DNA from: Pseudaeromonas paramecii
GTDB lineage: Bacteria > Pseudomonadota > Gammaproteobacteria > Enterobacterales > Aeromonadaceae
Assembly: GCF_039540575.1 (NCBI RefSeq)
Contig: NZ_BAABFC010000001.1
Coordinates: 372,001-436,000, forward strand
Length of the DNA: 64,000 nt
Reading direction: 5' to 3'
Part shown: positions 49,593-56,653 of the stretch, piece by piece
Layout: each line of letters opens with the position of its first letter
How positions within the stretch are numbered: the stretch's first letter is position 1
Notes under the pieces: generated by a model
Database searches by the model: none
Told to the model about the DNA's origin: nothing
What the model saw: the letters and a program-made list of their open reading frames with translations, nothing else
Position numbers and translations under genes: made by a program

Positions 49593-50375
49593 ATGGAAGA
49601 GCTCTCTGGGAAGATTATTTTGTCTAGGGTAATTCACTTTGTTCTGTTTGCTGTGTTTACCCTCATTGCGTCAGCAATAATTTCCATGGTGGTTATATAT
49701 ATCACATATAGAATTACCCCTGGGGTTACGAGTAATAATGCCGTGTTGCTTGCGCACTCTGCGGACTCTGCTGGTGAGTTTTTATCTGGTGGTTTTCTTG
49801 CGACATTCGTTATGCCAATAATTTACGCATTTAAAAGGATGTGGCGCAGGAAAGCATCCGATGCTGCCAAATGGCATCTAAAGTGGTTTGCTGTGTTTGT
49901 TGTCGTTTTTTATCTTCTGATATTGAACCATGACAACAAGGAGTCTACTAAAAAAGATAGTGCTGTAAGCATAGATGAGACATTGTTAGATCAAAAATAC
50001 CTTTGTTCAGATTTCAATAGCATTGGGCCAGCAGCAGCATCTGGTCTTGACTTGCTTGATATGAGGCCAACAGAAGAACAAGCCACAATATTTAAATATC
50101 ACCTGTCTGACATCATCGACATAGTTAATTCATCAAGTAACACTGAAAGAAAGTCAGCTTTGGAGTTAATATATCAAAAGGGGTTAATCCCAAAATTCAC
50201 CGGAGAGACTTTCCACATGACAAGGGCTTTCTGCTATGAAAAAAGAACTGAGCCATTTGACATTGTCATAGCTGAAAATTTCACAGCCCTACTTGATGCG
50301 GTAGCCAAAAAGACAGCCCAACAGAAGGCCGAAGCTGACTTCTGGAAACAAGATCTAATGCAAATAGGTAAGTGA
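49593..50375 (+). CDS. AT-rich membrane cargo protein
   Basis: A 260-residue protein with three membrane helices: about 11-37 (VIHFVLFAVFTLIASAIISMVVIYI), 60-80 (LSGGFLATFVMPIIYAF) and 93-112 (WFAVFVVVFYLLIL), then a soluble 140-residue domain. It ends in a strong terminator. AT-rich composition and its place next to cI suggest a cargo gene expressed in the lysogen, with a possible role in superinfection exclusion or defence. No family recognised. Confidence 0.7.
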   Translation: MEELSGKIILSRVIHFVLFAVFTLIASAIISMVVIYITYRITPGVTSNNAVLLAHSADSAGEFLSGGFLATFVMPIIYAFKRMWRRKASDAAKWHLKWFAVFVVVFYLLILNHDNKESTKKDSAVSIDETLLDQKYLCSDFNSIGPAAASGLDLLDMRPTEEQATIFKYHLSDIIDIVNSSSNTERKSALELIYQKGLIPKFTGETFHMTRAFCYEKRTEPFDIVIAENFTALLDAVAKKTAQQKAEADFWKQDLMQIGK

Positions 50376-50406
50376 TAGCGCAGTCATACACGTTACCTGC
50401 ATATTC

Positions 50407-50428
50407 GCCCGCTCAGCGCGGGCTTTTT
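50407..50428 (+). terminator. Intrinsic terminator of the cI-side cargo unit
   Basis: GCCCGC (50407-50412) and GCGGGC (50418-50423), five-base loop, then TTTTT. It closes the unit before the pL-like region. Confidence 0.9.
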
Positions 50429-50496
50429 CTTGCCCGCTCCCCCTCCCCTCCACCGCTCCATCCCTTGCCCCAGGCCACCTGTCAGATCTGACTTTC

Positions 50497-50509
50497 TAAG
50501 CCATGCTTA
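50497..50509. promoter_or_regulatory. Operator-like palindrome
   Basis: TAAGC-CAT-GCTTA, a perfect 13-bp palindrome, 20 bases upstream of the -35 box of the pL-like promoter. It shares the TAAG element with the cI-cro operators. Confidence 0.6.
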
Positions 50510-50528
50510 TTTTTCTGATCATTTTGTG

Positions 50529-50558
50529 TTGACATGAAAAGCTTAGGTCTCTAAGCTT
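50529..50558 (+). promoter_or_regulatory. Rightward early promoter (pL-like) with embedded operator
   Basis: TTGACA (50529-50534), 17 bp, TAAGCT (50552-50557). The spacer and -10 box are covered by AAGCTTAG-GTCT-CTAAGCTT (50539-50558), a perfect palindrome with CTAAG half-sites, so a repressor bound there would block the promoter. It should drive the tRNA and the recombination genes. Confidence 0.8.
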
Positions 50559-50567
50559 CAACACATC

Positions 50568-50597
50568 GCCGGACGACTCCGGCCCCGCCCAGGCGGG
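50568..50597 (+). promoter_or_regulatory. Two tandem hairpins at the start of the pL-like transcript
   Basis: GCCGGA-CGAC-TCCGGC (50568-50583) is followed directly by CCCGCC-CA-GGCGGG (50584-50597). They begin a few bases after the expected transcription start. There is no U tract, so they are not terminators. Two stem-loops at this place recall the put RNA elements of HK022, which is a guess only. Confidence 0.6.
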
Positions 50598-51374
50598 ACG
50601 CTCTTTGACAACCAGGGTAAGACCATCACGCCAGGCTCGCAGGTGAACAACACGGGCGACGACCGGCGGAACCAGACCGATACGGCCCCGATGCGATGCG
50701 GGCTATGCGTGATGAGAGAGATTGGCGGCAGCGCTGCTGGGTATTTCAGATACCTGGGTGATGCGCCGCAGCGGGAACCGCGCCCCGCGCCGCCTCCAAT
50801 CGCATAGGCTCTTGGCCAGTGGATCACCTCCTTTGATGACACAGCACTGACTGAGAGCCCAGCCGATTGGATACCCGCGACCCCAGCCGGCGGTGGGGAC
50901 ATAACACCGGCAGCCAGCGATGGATTAACGCCCCAGGCGCTGGCGGACACCTCGGAAAGACGAGGGCACAACTGAAAGAGGGGGCGCTGCAAAACGGGCT
51001 TCCCGAGCTAGTGGTAATCCCGAACGACCGAGAGGGGCTAGCGCAAAAGGGTGCAATCCTCTTTTTTCAGTTGTGAAGACTCTCCCGTCGATTAACCAGC
51101 AAGGGATGGTGGCCTGAAATCGCTAAAGGCGCCCTGTCACGGCAGTAGCAGCAGTCAGCCTTCCGTCTGCGGTAGGCCCCGTGAGGTAAGAAGGCCGTCC
51201 GCCCTGGCGACGTTAAAGGCCAGGATGAACAACTCAGCACGGGGCCGCGATGCCAGCTCTGCTCCCTCGTGCTTATCAGGAAGCCTATCACTGGCCGTAG
51301 CGCTGAGCACAAAGCGGCAAAGGCATAGGCAGAGAAGGCGGATAGCCAACGCGGCCGGTGAGAGCCCGGCACCA
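50598..51374 (+). other. Structured leader of about 780 nt without a convincing gene
   Basis: ORFs here are short, poorly composed and lack ribosome sites. The plus strand holds many stem-forming segments, among them a long hairpin at 50967-51075, AGCACG/CGTGCT arms near 51234-51270 and GCCTAT/ATAGGC arms near 51284-51332. GGATCACCTCCTT at 50821-50833 equals the 3' end of 16S rRNA. I find no phage N-like gene. Confidence 0.6.
50967..51075 (+). ncRNA. Candidate structured RNA, 109 nt
   Basis: CACAACTGAAA (50967-50977) pairs perfectly with TTTCAGTTGTG (51065-51075); GAGG/CCTC extends it past a TTT bulge. Inside, GCGCT (50984-50988) can pair with AGCGC (51040-51044), or GCTAG (51007-51011) with CTAGC (51038-51042), and GGG-CTT-CCC forms a small hairpin. 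Either strand could form the structure. It is long-range pairing without a U-tract terminator. Confidence 0.5.
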
Positions 51375-51451
51375 CAGCGATTAGCGCAGCCCGGTAGCGC
51401 ATCTGGTTTGGGTCCAGAGGGTCACAGGTTCGAATCCTGTATCGCCGACCA
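51375..51451 (+). tRNA. tRNA-Pro (anticodon UGG)
   Basis: A 77-nt tRNA with D-arm TAGCGCAGCCCGGTAGCGCA, anticodon loop TTTGGGT, T arm around GGTTCGAATCC and an encoded CCA. It is close to enterobacterial tRNA-Pro(UGG). Position 2 of the acceptor stem is mismatched: CAGCGAT faces ATCGCCG, giving A opposite C. It would read CCN codons in phage messages if functional. Confidence 0.85.
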
Positions 51452-51634
51452 ATTCACGCCGTGGCAGACCGGATATCCGGACAGGAACCCGCACAAGCAC
51501 CATATCCCGACGCTTATACCGGCCACGGCTGGTCAAGAGGCACCCCCGAATAAGCGCGGCAGGGTCAATGGCGAAGGCTGGCGGCAGGTTGGCACAGCCC
51601 CACGGCACCACCATCACACCAGGAGACACCACCA

Positions 51635-51811
51635 ATGGAAATGAGATCCCAGGCCCAGGCGTTTTTCGCCATGCTGCCGGCCCGCCGGTTCGGCAACCAG
51701 CGCAGCGAACCCGGGCGAGTCACTGCAGACGGCCACAAGGCCCGCGAAACCCGCCGCGCCATTGAGCACCGACGCGACATGCTGGCCATCGAGCGCCAGT
51801 TCCGGCTCTAA
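51635..51811 (+). CDS. Small arginine-rich phage protein, 58 aa
   Basis: Read directly: MEMRSQAQAFFAMLPARRFG, NQRSEPGRVTADGHKARETR, RAIEHRRDMLAIERQFRL. CCAGGAGACACCACCA precedes the ATG at 51635. It is a very basic, helical small protein and may bind nucleic acid. It is the first gene of the rightward operon behind the tRNA. No family recognised. Confidence 0.65.
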   Translation: MEMRSQAQAFFAMLPARRFGNQRSEPGRVTADGHKARETRRAIEHRRDMLAIERQFRL

Positions 51812-51820
51812 AAAGCAAAA

Positions 51821-51838
51821 AGCTCGCCGAAGCGAGCT
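51821..51838. terminator. Hairpin after the first rightward gene
   Basis: AGCTCGC (51821-51827) and GCGAGCT (51832-51838), CGAA-type loop. On the minus strand TTTTTGCTTTTTAG follows, so it is a better terminator for leftward transcription; rightward it could attenuate. Confidence 0.6.
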
Positions 51839-51948
51839 CTTCACCACCGGGTACCACCCCGGTAAACCAAAAGACACCGACCGATGCCGAGAGGCAAAAG
51901 AAGGTGAGCGCCCGGGGCACCACCCCCGAACACCGTGAGATTACCACC

Positions 51949-52113
51949 ATGCCATTGATAAACCAACTGCTTGCCCAGTTGGCGGCACGGCTCATGCCCA
52001 GCCGCTACCGGCGTAACCAGCTTTCCATCCGAGCCAGGGCGGCCATGCTCGCATCAGAGCGCCCCAGCCTGGCCCGCGCCCGTCAATTCGCCAAGCTCAA
52101 GGGGGTTGCATGA
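51949..52113 (+). CDS. Small basic protein, 54 aa
   Basis: Starts at 51949 (MPLINQLLAQLAARLMPSRYRR) and ends with a four-base overlap into the next gene. Amphipathic and Arg/Ala-rich throughout. The ribosome site is weak, so coding is supported mainly by operon overlap. Function unknown. Confidence 0.55.
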   Translation: MPLINQLLAQLAARLMPSRYRRNQLSIRARAAMLASERPSLARARQFAKLKGVA

Positions 52114-52457
52114 ACACCGCACCTGACTACCGCGCCCTGTCGCCAACCAATGCCGCCGGCGCCTATGCCGCCCACCTAGGCAACCTGCAGCTGGCCGATG
52201 AACAGATCGACCTCAAGGCCGAGCAGATCCGCGCCGCCATCGCCTGCGGTGACGGCTACAACGGCCACAGCCTGCTGAGCGTGGTGGTGAACGCCACCGA
52301 TGAGAATGCCATGCTGCTGGAGCGCGGCATGGCCAGCCTGCTGAACTACCAGCCCTCCCCTTACAGCGGCCCGAATTTCACCCTGCTGCGCGCCGGCCAA
52401 GCCCTGGCTGCCGAGCTGGAACGCCAGTCCGACCTGATTGCCCGGGGCCTGCTATGA
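52110..52457 (+). CDS. Hypothetical protein of the recombination operon, 115 aa
   Basis: A helical protein (NAAGAYAAHLGNLQLADEQIDLKAEQIRAAIACG), with ATGA overlaps to both neighbours. No family recognised. Location directly ahead of the RecE-like gene suggests it belongs with the recombination or nuclease-inhibitor functions of the operon. Confidence 0.65.
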   Translation: MNTAPDYRALSPTNAAGAYAAHLGNLQLADEQIDLKAEQIRAAIACGDGYNGHSLLSVVVNATDENAMLLERGMASLLNYQPSPYSGPNFTLLRAGQALAAELERQSDLIARGLL

Positions 52458-53296
52458 CCGCCGCGGTTGAAACAGGCCGCGTGATCACCCCGGGGATCTA
52501 CCACGACCTGACGAACGACCAATACCACTCGGGGCCAGGGGTCAGCAAAAGCCAGCTTGACGATATCGCCATCAGCCCGGCCACCTACATCTGGCGCAAG
52601 AATGCCCCGCTTGATGAGGAGAAGCTGCAGGCCCTGGATATGGGTACCGCCCTGCACTGCCTGCTGCTTGAGCCTGACGAGTTTGCAGGCCGCTTCATCG
52701 TTGCCCCGGAATTTAACCGGCGAACCAACCAGGGCAAGGAGGACGAGGCCAAGTTCCTCGCAGACTGCGCCCTGACCGGCAAGACAGTGATGACCGCCGA
52801 GGAAGGCCGCAAGCTCCAGCTGATGCATGAGAGCGTCATGGCCCATCCAGATGCCAGAACCCTACTTGAAGCAGAAGGGCACAGCGAGGCTTCCATCTTC
52901 TGGACTGACGAGCACACCGGCGAGCTGTGCCGGATCCGCCCGGACAGGATGCTTACCAAGGCGCCCGTCATCATCGACGTCAAGAAAGTGGATGACATGA
53001 GCCGGTTCCCGCGCCATGCCGAAGAGTTCCGCTACCACGTCCAGCAGGCCATGTACTGCGAAGGCTTCCTGAAGCACTTCGGCGAGATGCCGGATTTTCT
53101 CTTCCTCACCGTCAGCTCGTCTGTCGATTGCGGGCGCTATCCGGTGATGGTCTGCCGACTGCCTCAGGAGTGGGTAGACGACGGCCACACCCTTTACCGC
53201 CGCAACCTCGAACGCTACCACCAGTGCCGGCTCACCAATGACTGGCACGACATCATCACCCTCACCCGCCCGAGCTGGGCACGGAGCGCAGCATGA
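52454..53296 (+). CDS. RecE-like exonuclease VIII
   Basis: A 280-residue PD-(D/E)XK exonuclease of the RecE C-terminal (DUF3799) type. The fold starts at SKSQLDDIAISPATYIW; H68 lies in GTALHCLLLEPDEF; the metal site follows as D164 (CRIRPDRM) and D175-V-K177 (IIDVKK), with the HVQQAMYCEGF helix. It resects dsDNA 5' to 3' to give 3' overhangs for RecT. It overlaps recT by four bases. It is shorter than full RecE because only the nuclease domain is present. Confidence 0.9.
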   Translation: MTAAVETGRVITPGIYHDLTNDQYHSGPGVSKSQLDDIAISPATYIWRKNAPLDEEKLQALDMGTALHCLLLEPDEFAGRFIVAPEFNRRTNQGKEDEAKFLADCALTGKTVMTAEEGRKLQLMHESVMAHPDARTLLEAEGHSEASIFWTDEHTGELCRIRPDRMLTKAPVIIDVKKVDDMSRFPRHAEEFRYHVQQAMYCEGFLKHFGEMPDFLFLTVSSSVDCGRYPVMVCRLPQEWVDDGHTLYRRNLERYHQCRLTNDWHDIITLTRPSWARSAA

Positions 53297-54267
53297 ACCA
53301 ACAAACCAATGTGGCCGCCTTTCCTTCTCAAGCAGCCGCCCCGGTCAATCCGATTGGGCAAAACCTCACTCTCGATGTTGGCAGCATGACCGCCATGATG
53401 AGCCTTGCCGAAGTCATGGCCACCGGCAAAGCGACCATCCCGCAGGAGTACCGCAACAGCCCCGGTGACTGCCTGGCCGTTGTCATGCAGGCGGTTCAGT
53501 GGGGCATGAACCCCTTTGCTGTGGCGCAAAAGACCCACTTCGTATCCGGCAAGATTGGCTATGAGGCACAGCTGGTCAATGCCGTGATCACCGCTCTGGC
53601 CCCCACCAAGGACCGCCTGCACTTCGAGTGGTTTGGCCCCTGGGAAAAGGTCATTGGCAAGTTCGAGATTAAGCGGGGTGACAAAGGCGAATACCGAGTC
53701 CCCGGCTGGAAGCTGGCTGATGAGGAAGGCATCGGGGTTCGATGCTGGGCAACCATCAAAGGCGAATCAGAGCCCCGGGTTCTGGAACTGTTCCTGGCCC
53801 AAGCCCGCACCCGCAACTCAACCCTGTGGGCCGATGACCCTCGCCAGCAATTGGCTTACCTGGCCACCAAGCGCTGGGCTCGCCTGTACTGTCCGGACGT
53901 GATCATGGGGGTCTACACCCCGGATGAGCTGGACGAGATAAAGCCAGAACGCGAAGTTAACCCTGTGCCTGCCAGCTCTGGCTCCCGGGCCATGGACGTG
54001 CTGCGCGGCAAGCAGGACGAAGCAGGTCAGAGCAACCCAGCCACCATCGACCAGGCCGACCAATACACCGCACCTGAGCAGCCCGACCACTCCGCCGCCT
54101 ATGCCGACCATTCTGCCGCCATCGAGGCCGCCAGCGACTTGGCTGAATGGCAAGCAGCATACGGCGAGGCCTGGACCTGGGCCAGCAACACCGGCGACGA
54201 GCAGATCAAGAAAGACATCAAGCAGCTGGCCGGCGAACGCAAACGCCAACTGGAAGCGGAGCAGTAA
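53293..54267 (+). CDS. recT: RecT single-strand annealing protein
   Basis: A 324-residue RecT. Family features: LAEVMATGKATIPQEYRNSPGDCLAVVMQAVQWGMNPFAVAQKTHFVSGKIGYEAQLVNAVI, ALAPTKDRLHFEWFG, QLAYLATKRWARLYCPDVIMGVYTPDEL. The C-terminal 90 residues are a flexible extension (Asp/His/Ala-rich). It anneals the overhangs produced by the RecE-like nuclease in phage recombination and concatemer formation. Confidence 0.95.
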   Translation: MNQQTNVAAFPSQAAAPVNPIGQNLTLDVGSMTAMMSLAEVMATGKATIPQEYRNSPGDCLAVVMQAVQWGMNPFAVAQKTHFVSGKIGYEAQLVNAVITALAPTKDRLHFEWFGPWEKVIGKFEIKRGDKGEYRVPGWKLADEEGIGVRCWATIKGESEPRVLELFLAQARTRNSTLWADDPRQQLAYLATKRWARLYCPDVIMGVYTPDELDEIKPEREVNPVPASSGSRAMDVLRGKQDEAGQSNPATIDQADQYTAPEQPDHSAAYADHSAAIEAASDLAEWQAAYGEAWTWASNTGDEQIKKDIKQLAGERKRQLEAEQ

Positions 54268-54273
54268 CCTCAA

Positions 54274-54296
54274 AGGCCCGCCTCACCAACGGGCCT
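54274..54296 (+). promoter_or_regulatory. Hairpin between recT and the next gene
   Basis: AGGCCCG (54274-54280) and CGGGCCT (54290-54296) with a nine-base loop, no U tract. It may serve mRNA processing or partial attenuation. Confidence 0.55.
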
Positions 54297-54315
54297 CACC
54301 TACCAGGAAGACACC

Positions 54316-55368
54316 ATGACCACCGAAACCACCACCCTGGCCGTGATCGAACCGGCCAACGCCCTCGCCTTGTTCAGCGACCGCACCGGGCTCGATTCGC
54401 TGCTGACTGATATCCGCCAGCAGGCAACCAGCCTGGTACCGGACCTGACCACCGCCAAGGGGCGCAAGGAGATCGCCTCCATCGCCCACGCAGTGGCCCG
54501 CACCAAGACCTACCTGGACGGCATTGGCAAGGAGCTGACCGACCAGTACAAGGAAATCCCCAAGCGCATCGACGGCACCCGCAAGGAATTGCGTGACACC
54601 CTGGACGCCCTGCGGGATGAGGTGCGCGAGCCGCTGAACCGCTGGGAGGCCGAGCAAAAGGCCCGCGAGGAAGCACTGGCCGCCCGGCTGGCCCGCATTG
54701 ATGAACTGGGCAACCTGCCGACCCAATCCCCCCACCCCGGCCCCACCGTTGAGCAGCTGACCAGTTACCTCACCGAGCTGGAGCAGACCGCGATCGACAG
54801 CACCTGGGAAGACAAGGCCGCCATGGCAGCCGTGGCCCGGGACGCCGCCATCGTCAAGGTGAAGCAAGCCCTGACCGCCCGCCAGCAATACGACGAGCAG
54901 CAGGCCGAGCTGGAACGCCTGCGCGCCGAACAGGCCAAACGTGATCAGGAAGAACGGGATCGGCGAATCGCCGAGGAAGCCGCCCAGGCTGAGGCCCAGC
55001 GCCAGGAGCAAGCCCGCCTGGATGCCCAGCGTCGCGAGCAAGAGGCACTGGCCCGGGAGGAACAAGCCCGGCAGGCTGCCGAGCTGGCTGAGCAGCGCCG
55101 CCAGGAGGCTGAAGCCAATGCCCAGCGCCAGGCCCAGGAAGCCGCCGCCCGTGCTGCTGAGCAGGAACGCCAGCGCATCGAGGCAGAGCAACAGGCCAAG
55201 GCACAAGCGGAAGCCGCTCGCGCCGCTGACGTGGAGCACCGTCGCCAGGTGAACCAGCAGGCTGTCGCCTCCCTCACCTTCGCCTGCGCCCTCTCACCTG
55301 AGCAAGCCCGTGATGTGATCTCCGCTATCGCCAAAGGGCTGATCACCGGCGTCCATATCAACTACTGA
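54316..55368 (+). CDS. Long coiled-coil protein next to RecET
   Basis: A 350-residue protein: N-terminal domain (ALALFSDRTGLDSLLTDIRQQATSLVPDLTTAKGRKEI), a helical segment, then about 130 residues of charged Ala/Gln/Glu/Arg coiled coil (EQARLDAQRREQEALAREEQARQAAELAEQ), and a conserved-looking end (FACALSPEQARDVISAIAKGLITGVHI). Proteins of this design often accompany recET in phages. They may organise DNA or protect it; no activity is established. Confidence 0.75.
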   Translation: MTTETTTLAVIEPANALALFSDRTGLDSLLTDIRQQATSLVPDLTTAKGRKEIASIAHAVARTKTYLDGIGKELTDQYKEIPKRIDGTRKELRDTLDALRDEVREPLNRWEAEQKAREEALAARLARIDELGNLPTQSPHPGPTVEQLTSYLTELEQTAIDSTWEDKAAMAAVARDAAIVKVKQALTARQQYDEQQAELERLRAEQAKRDQEERDRRIAEEAAQAEAQRQEQARLDAQRREQEALAREEQARQAAELAEQRRQEAEANAQRQAQEAAARAAEQERQRIEAEQQAKAQAEAARAADVEHRRQVNQQAVASLTFACALSPEQARDVISAIAKGLITGVHINY

Positions 55369-55378
55369 GGGAGGTTGT

Positions 55379-55600
55379 ATGCCAACCATATCGGTGGACG
55401 TGGATGTTGACCTAGATGAATTCGATACCCAGGACTTGATCGATGAACTTGAGCGGCGAGGTAAAGAGCTAGGCCATAGAGGTGCAGATTGCTCCGAACT
55501 GCTGGACAAGATCCACGCCGCCTTATGCCTCAACAGTGTTGACCAACTCATACCACTGGCCCGAGAGCTGATCTATCAAAGCTCAGGCCGGGTTGTGTAG
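55379..55600 (+). CDS. Small acidic protein, 73 aa
   Basis: Begins MPTISVDVDVDLDEFDTQDLIDELERRGKEL; the acidic strand-helix start recurs in small phage proteins of this region. GAGG precedes the start. No function known. It lies between two coiled-coil genes of the same operon. Confidence 0.65.
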   Translation: MPTISVDVDVDLDEFDTQDLIDELERRGKELGHRGADCSELLDKIHAALCLNSVDQLIPLARELIYQSSGRVV

Positions 55601-55612
55601 CAGGATTACCCC

Positions 55613-56653
55613 ATGACCGAAGAACAACGTCTCGAACCCGGGGCGGCGGCCCAGCTCGCCCTGAATACCCTCACCGCCCAAATCCAGGTCCTCATCGCCA
55701 GCACCAGCGGATCCACCAAGCTGCAGGCCGAAAGCCTGCAGACCCTGCTGGTCAGCAACATGCAGATGATAACCGAAGCCAGCAATGACCAAGTGGATGA
55801 CTATAACGCCATCTGCGACGTGCTGGAGTGCCGCGATAAGGAGCTGCAGAAGGCCCAGGACGAAGCAGTGCGCCTGGCCAAAGAGCTGCGCAACCTGCAG
55901 GCCGGCCGAGCTGAGGATGAAAAGAAGGTGCGGGCCATCATGGCCGAGCATGAGCAGGTGAAGAACCAGCGGGACAACTACAAGCGCGATGCCGACGAGA
56001 CAGGCAAGCTGCGGGCCGAGGTCAAGCGACTGAAGAACCAGGCAGCCAACCATGTTGATGCCCAGGCCAAGAAGGACGCACAGCTGGCGACCGCCAATCA
56101 GACTATCCAGCGCCTGCGCTCCCGCTTGGGCCCCACCGCAGAAGCAGTGCGCAGTTGCCTCGAAATGATGCGCTTCACCCGCAACGCCATGATCTTCGAA
56201 GGCGTGGCCACCGAGCAGACCATTGAGCACAACGGAGAGCAGTTCCACATCTACCGGCGCCCGGGCAACGTGGCCAGCGGCTTCAAGCCCATGAATACCG
56301 ATCAACAGGTTTCCAGGGCTCACCAGTTCTACTTCCGGGTCGAAACCAACTCCGGCTACCACTGCGACGTAGTCCCGCTCGCGAACGGCGACGCTGCCGC
56401 CGCCAAGCACAAGGCACTGCCGGTCGCAGTCAAGAAGCACCTCGTTTCACTGTTCAACGACGAAACCATGTTTGACCGAGACAAGCTGGTACTGCGCTCT
56501 GATGCCCTATCCGAGAGGCTCAACGAAATCGAGGCGACCATCGTGCCGCTGGATGCGTTGCTGCAGGGACTGGATCGCCAGCTGATCACCCAAGGCGTGG
56601 TCAGCCACAGCCGGGTCAACGCCAGCAAGCACAACAAGCGGAGGGCGGCATGA
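55613..56653 (+). CDS. Coiled-coil phage protein, 346 aa
   Basis: Helical front half with strong coiled coil (RDKELQKAQDEAVRLAKELRNLQ; RAEVKRLKNQAANHVDAQAKKDAQL), then an alpha/beta domain (HIYRRPGNVASGFKP, HQFYFRVETNSGYHCDVVPLANGD) and a helical end. It overlaps the cytosine methylase gene by four bases, so the two are made together. No family recognised; it could be a partner of the DNA-modification genes. Confidence 0.65.
   Translation: MTEEQRLEPGAAAQLALNTLTAQIQVLIASTSGSTKLQAESLQTLLVSNMQMITEASNDQVDDYNAICDVLECRDKELQKAQDEAVRLAKELRNLQAGRAEDEKKVRAIMAEHEQVKNQRDNYKRDADETGKLRAEVKRLKNQAANHVDAQAKKDAQLATANQTIQRLRSRLGPTAEAVRSCLEMMRFTRNAMIFEGVATEQTIEHNGEQFHIYRRPGNVASGFKPMNTDQQVSRAHQFYFRVETNSGYHCDVVPLANGDAAAAKHKALPVAVKKHLVSLFNDETMFDRDKLVLRSDALSERLNEIEATIVPLDALLQGLDRQLITQGVVSHSRVNASKHNKRRAA

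Noticed and set aside
50821..50833. Possible rRNA fragment
   Set aside because: Only 13 bases match the 16S 3' end; flanking sequence shows no rRNA similarity, so it is recorded as a curiosity only.
50558..50992. Minus-strand frame of 144 codons in the leader, with a strong ribosome-like site (AAGGAGGTGATCC) in it
   Set aside because: The ribosome-like site lies inside the frame, composition is Pro/Ser/Arg-rich without secondary structure, and it runs against the pL transcript.
51067..51402. Minus-strand frame of 111 codons upstream of the tRNA
   Set aside because: Overlaps the 5' part of tRNA-Pro and has no ribosome site; Cys/Arg/Ser-rich frames opposite tRNAs are typical artefacts.
51381..51635. 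Minus-strand frame containing DTGFEPVTLWTQTRC
   Set aside because: This peptide is the well-known spurious translation of the strand opposite a tRNA T arm.
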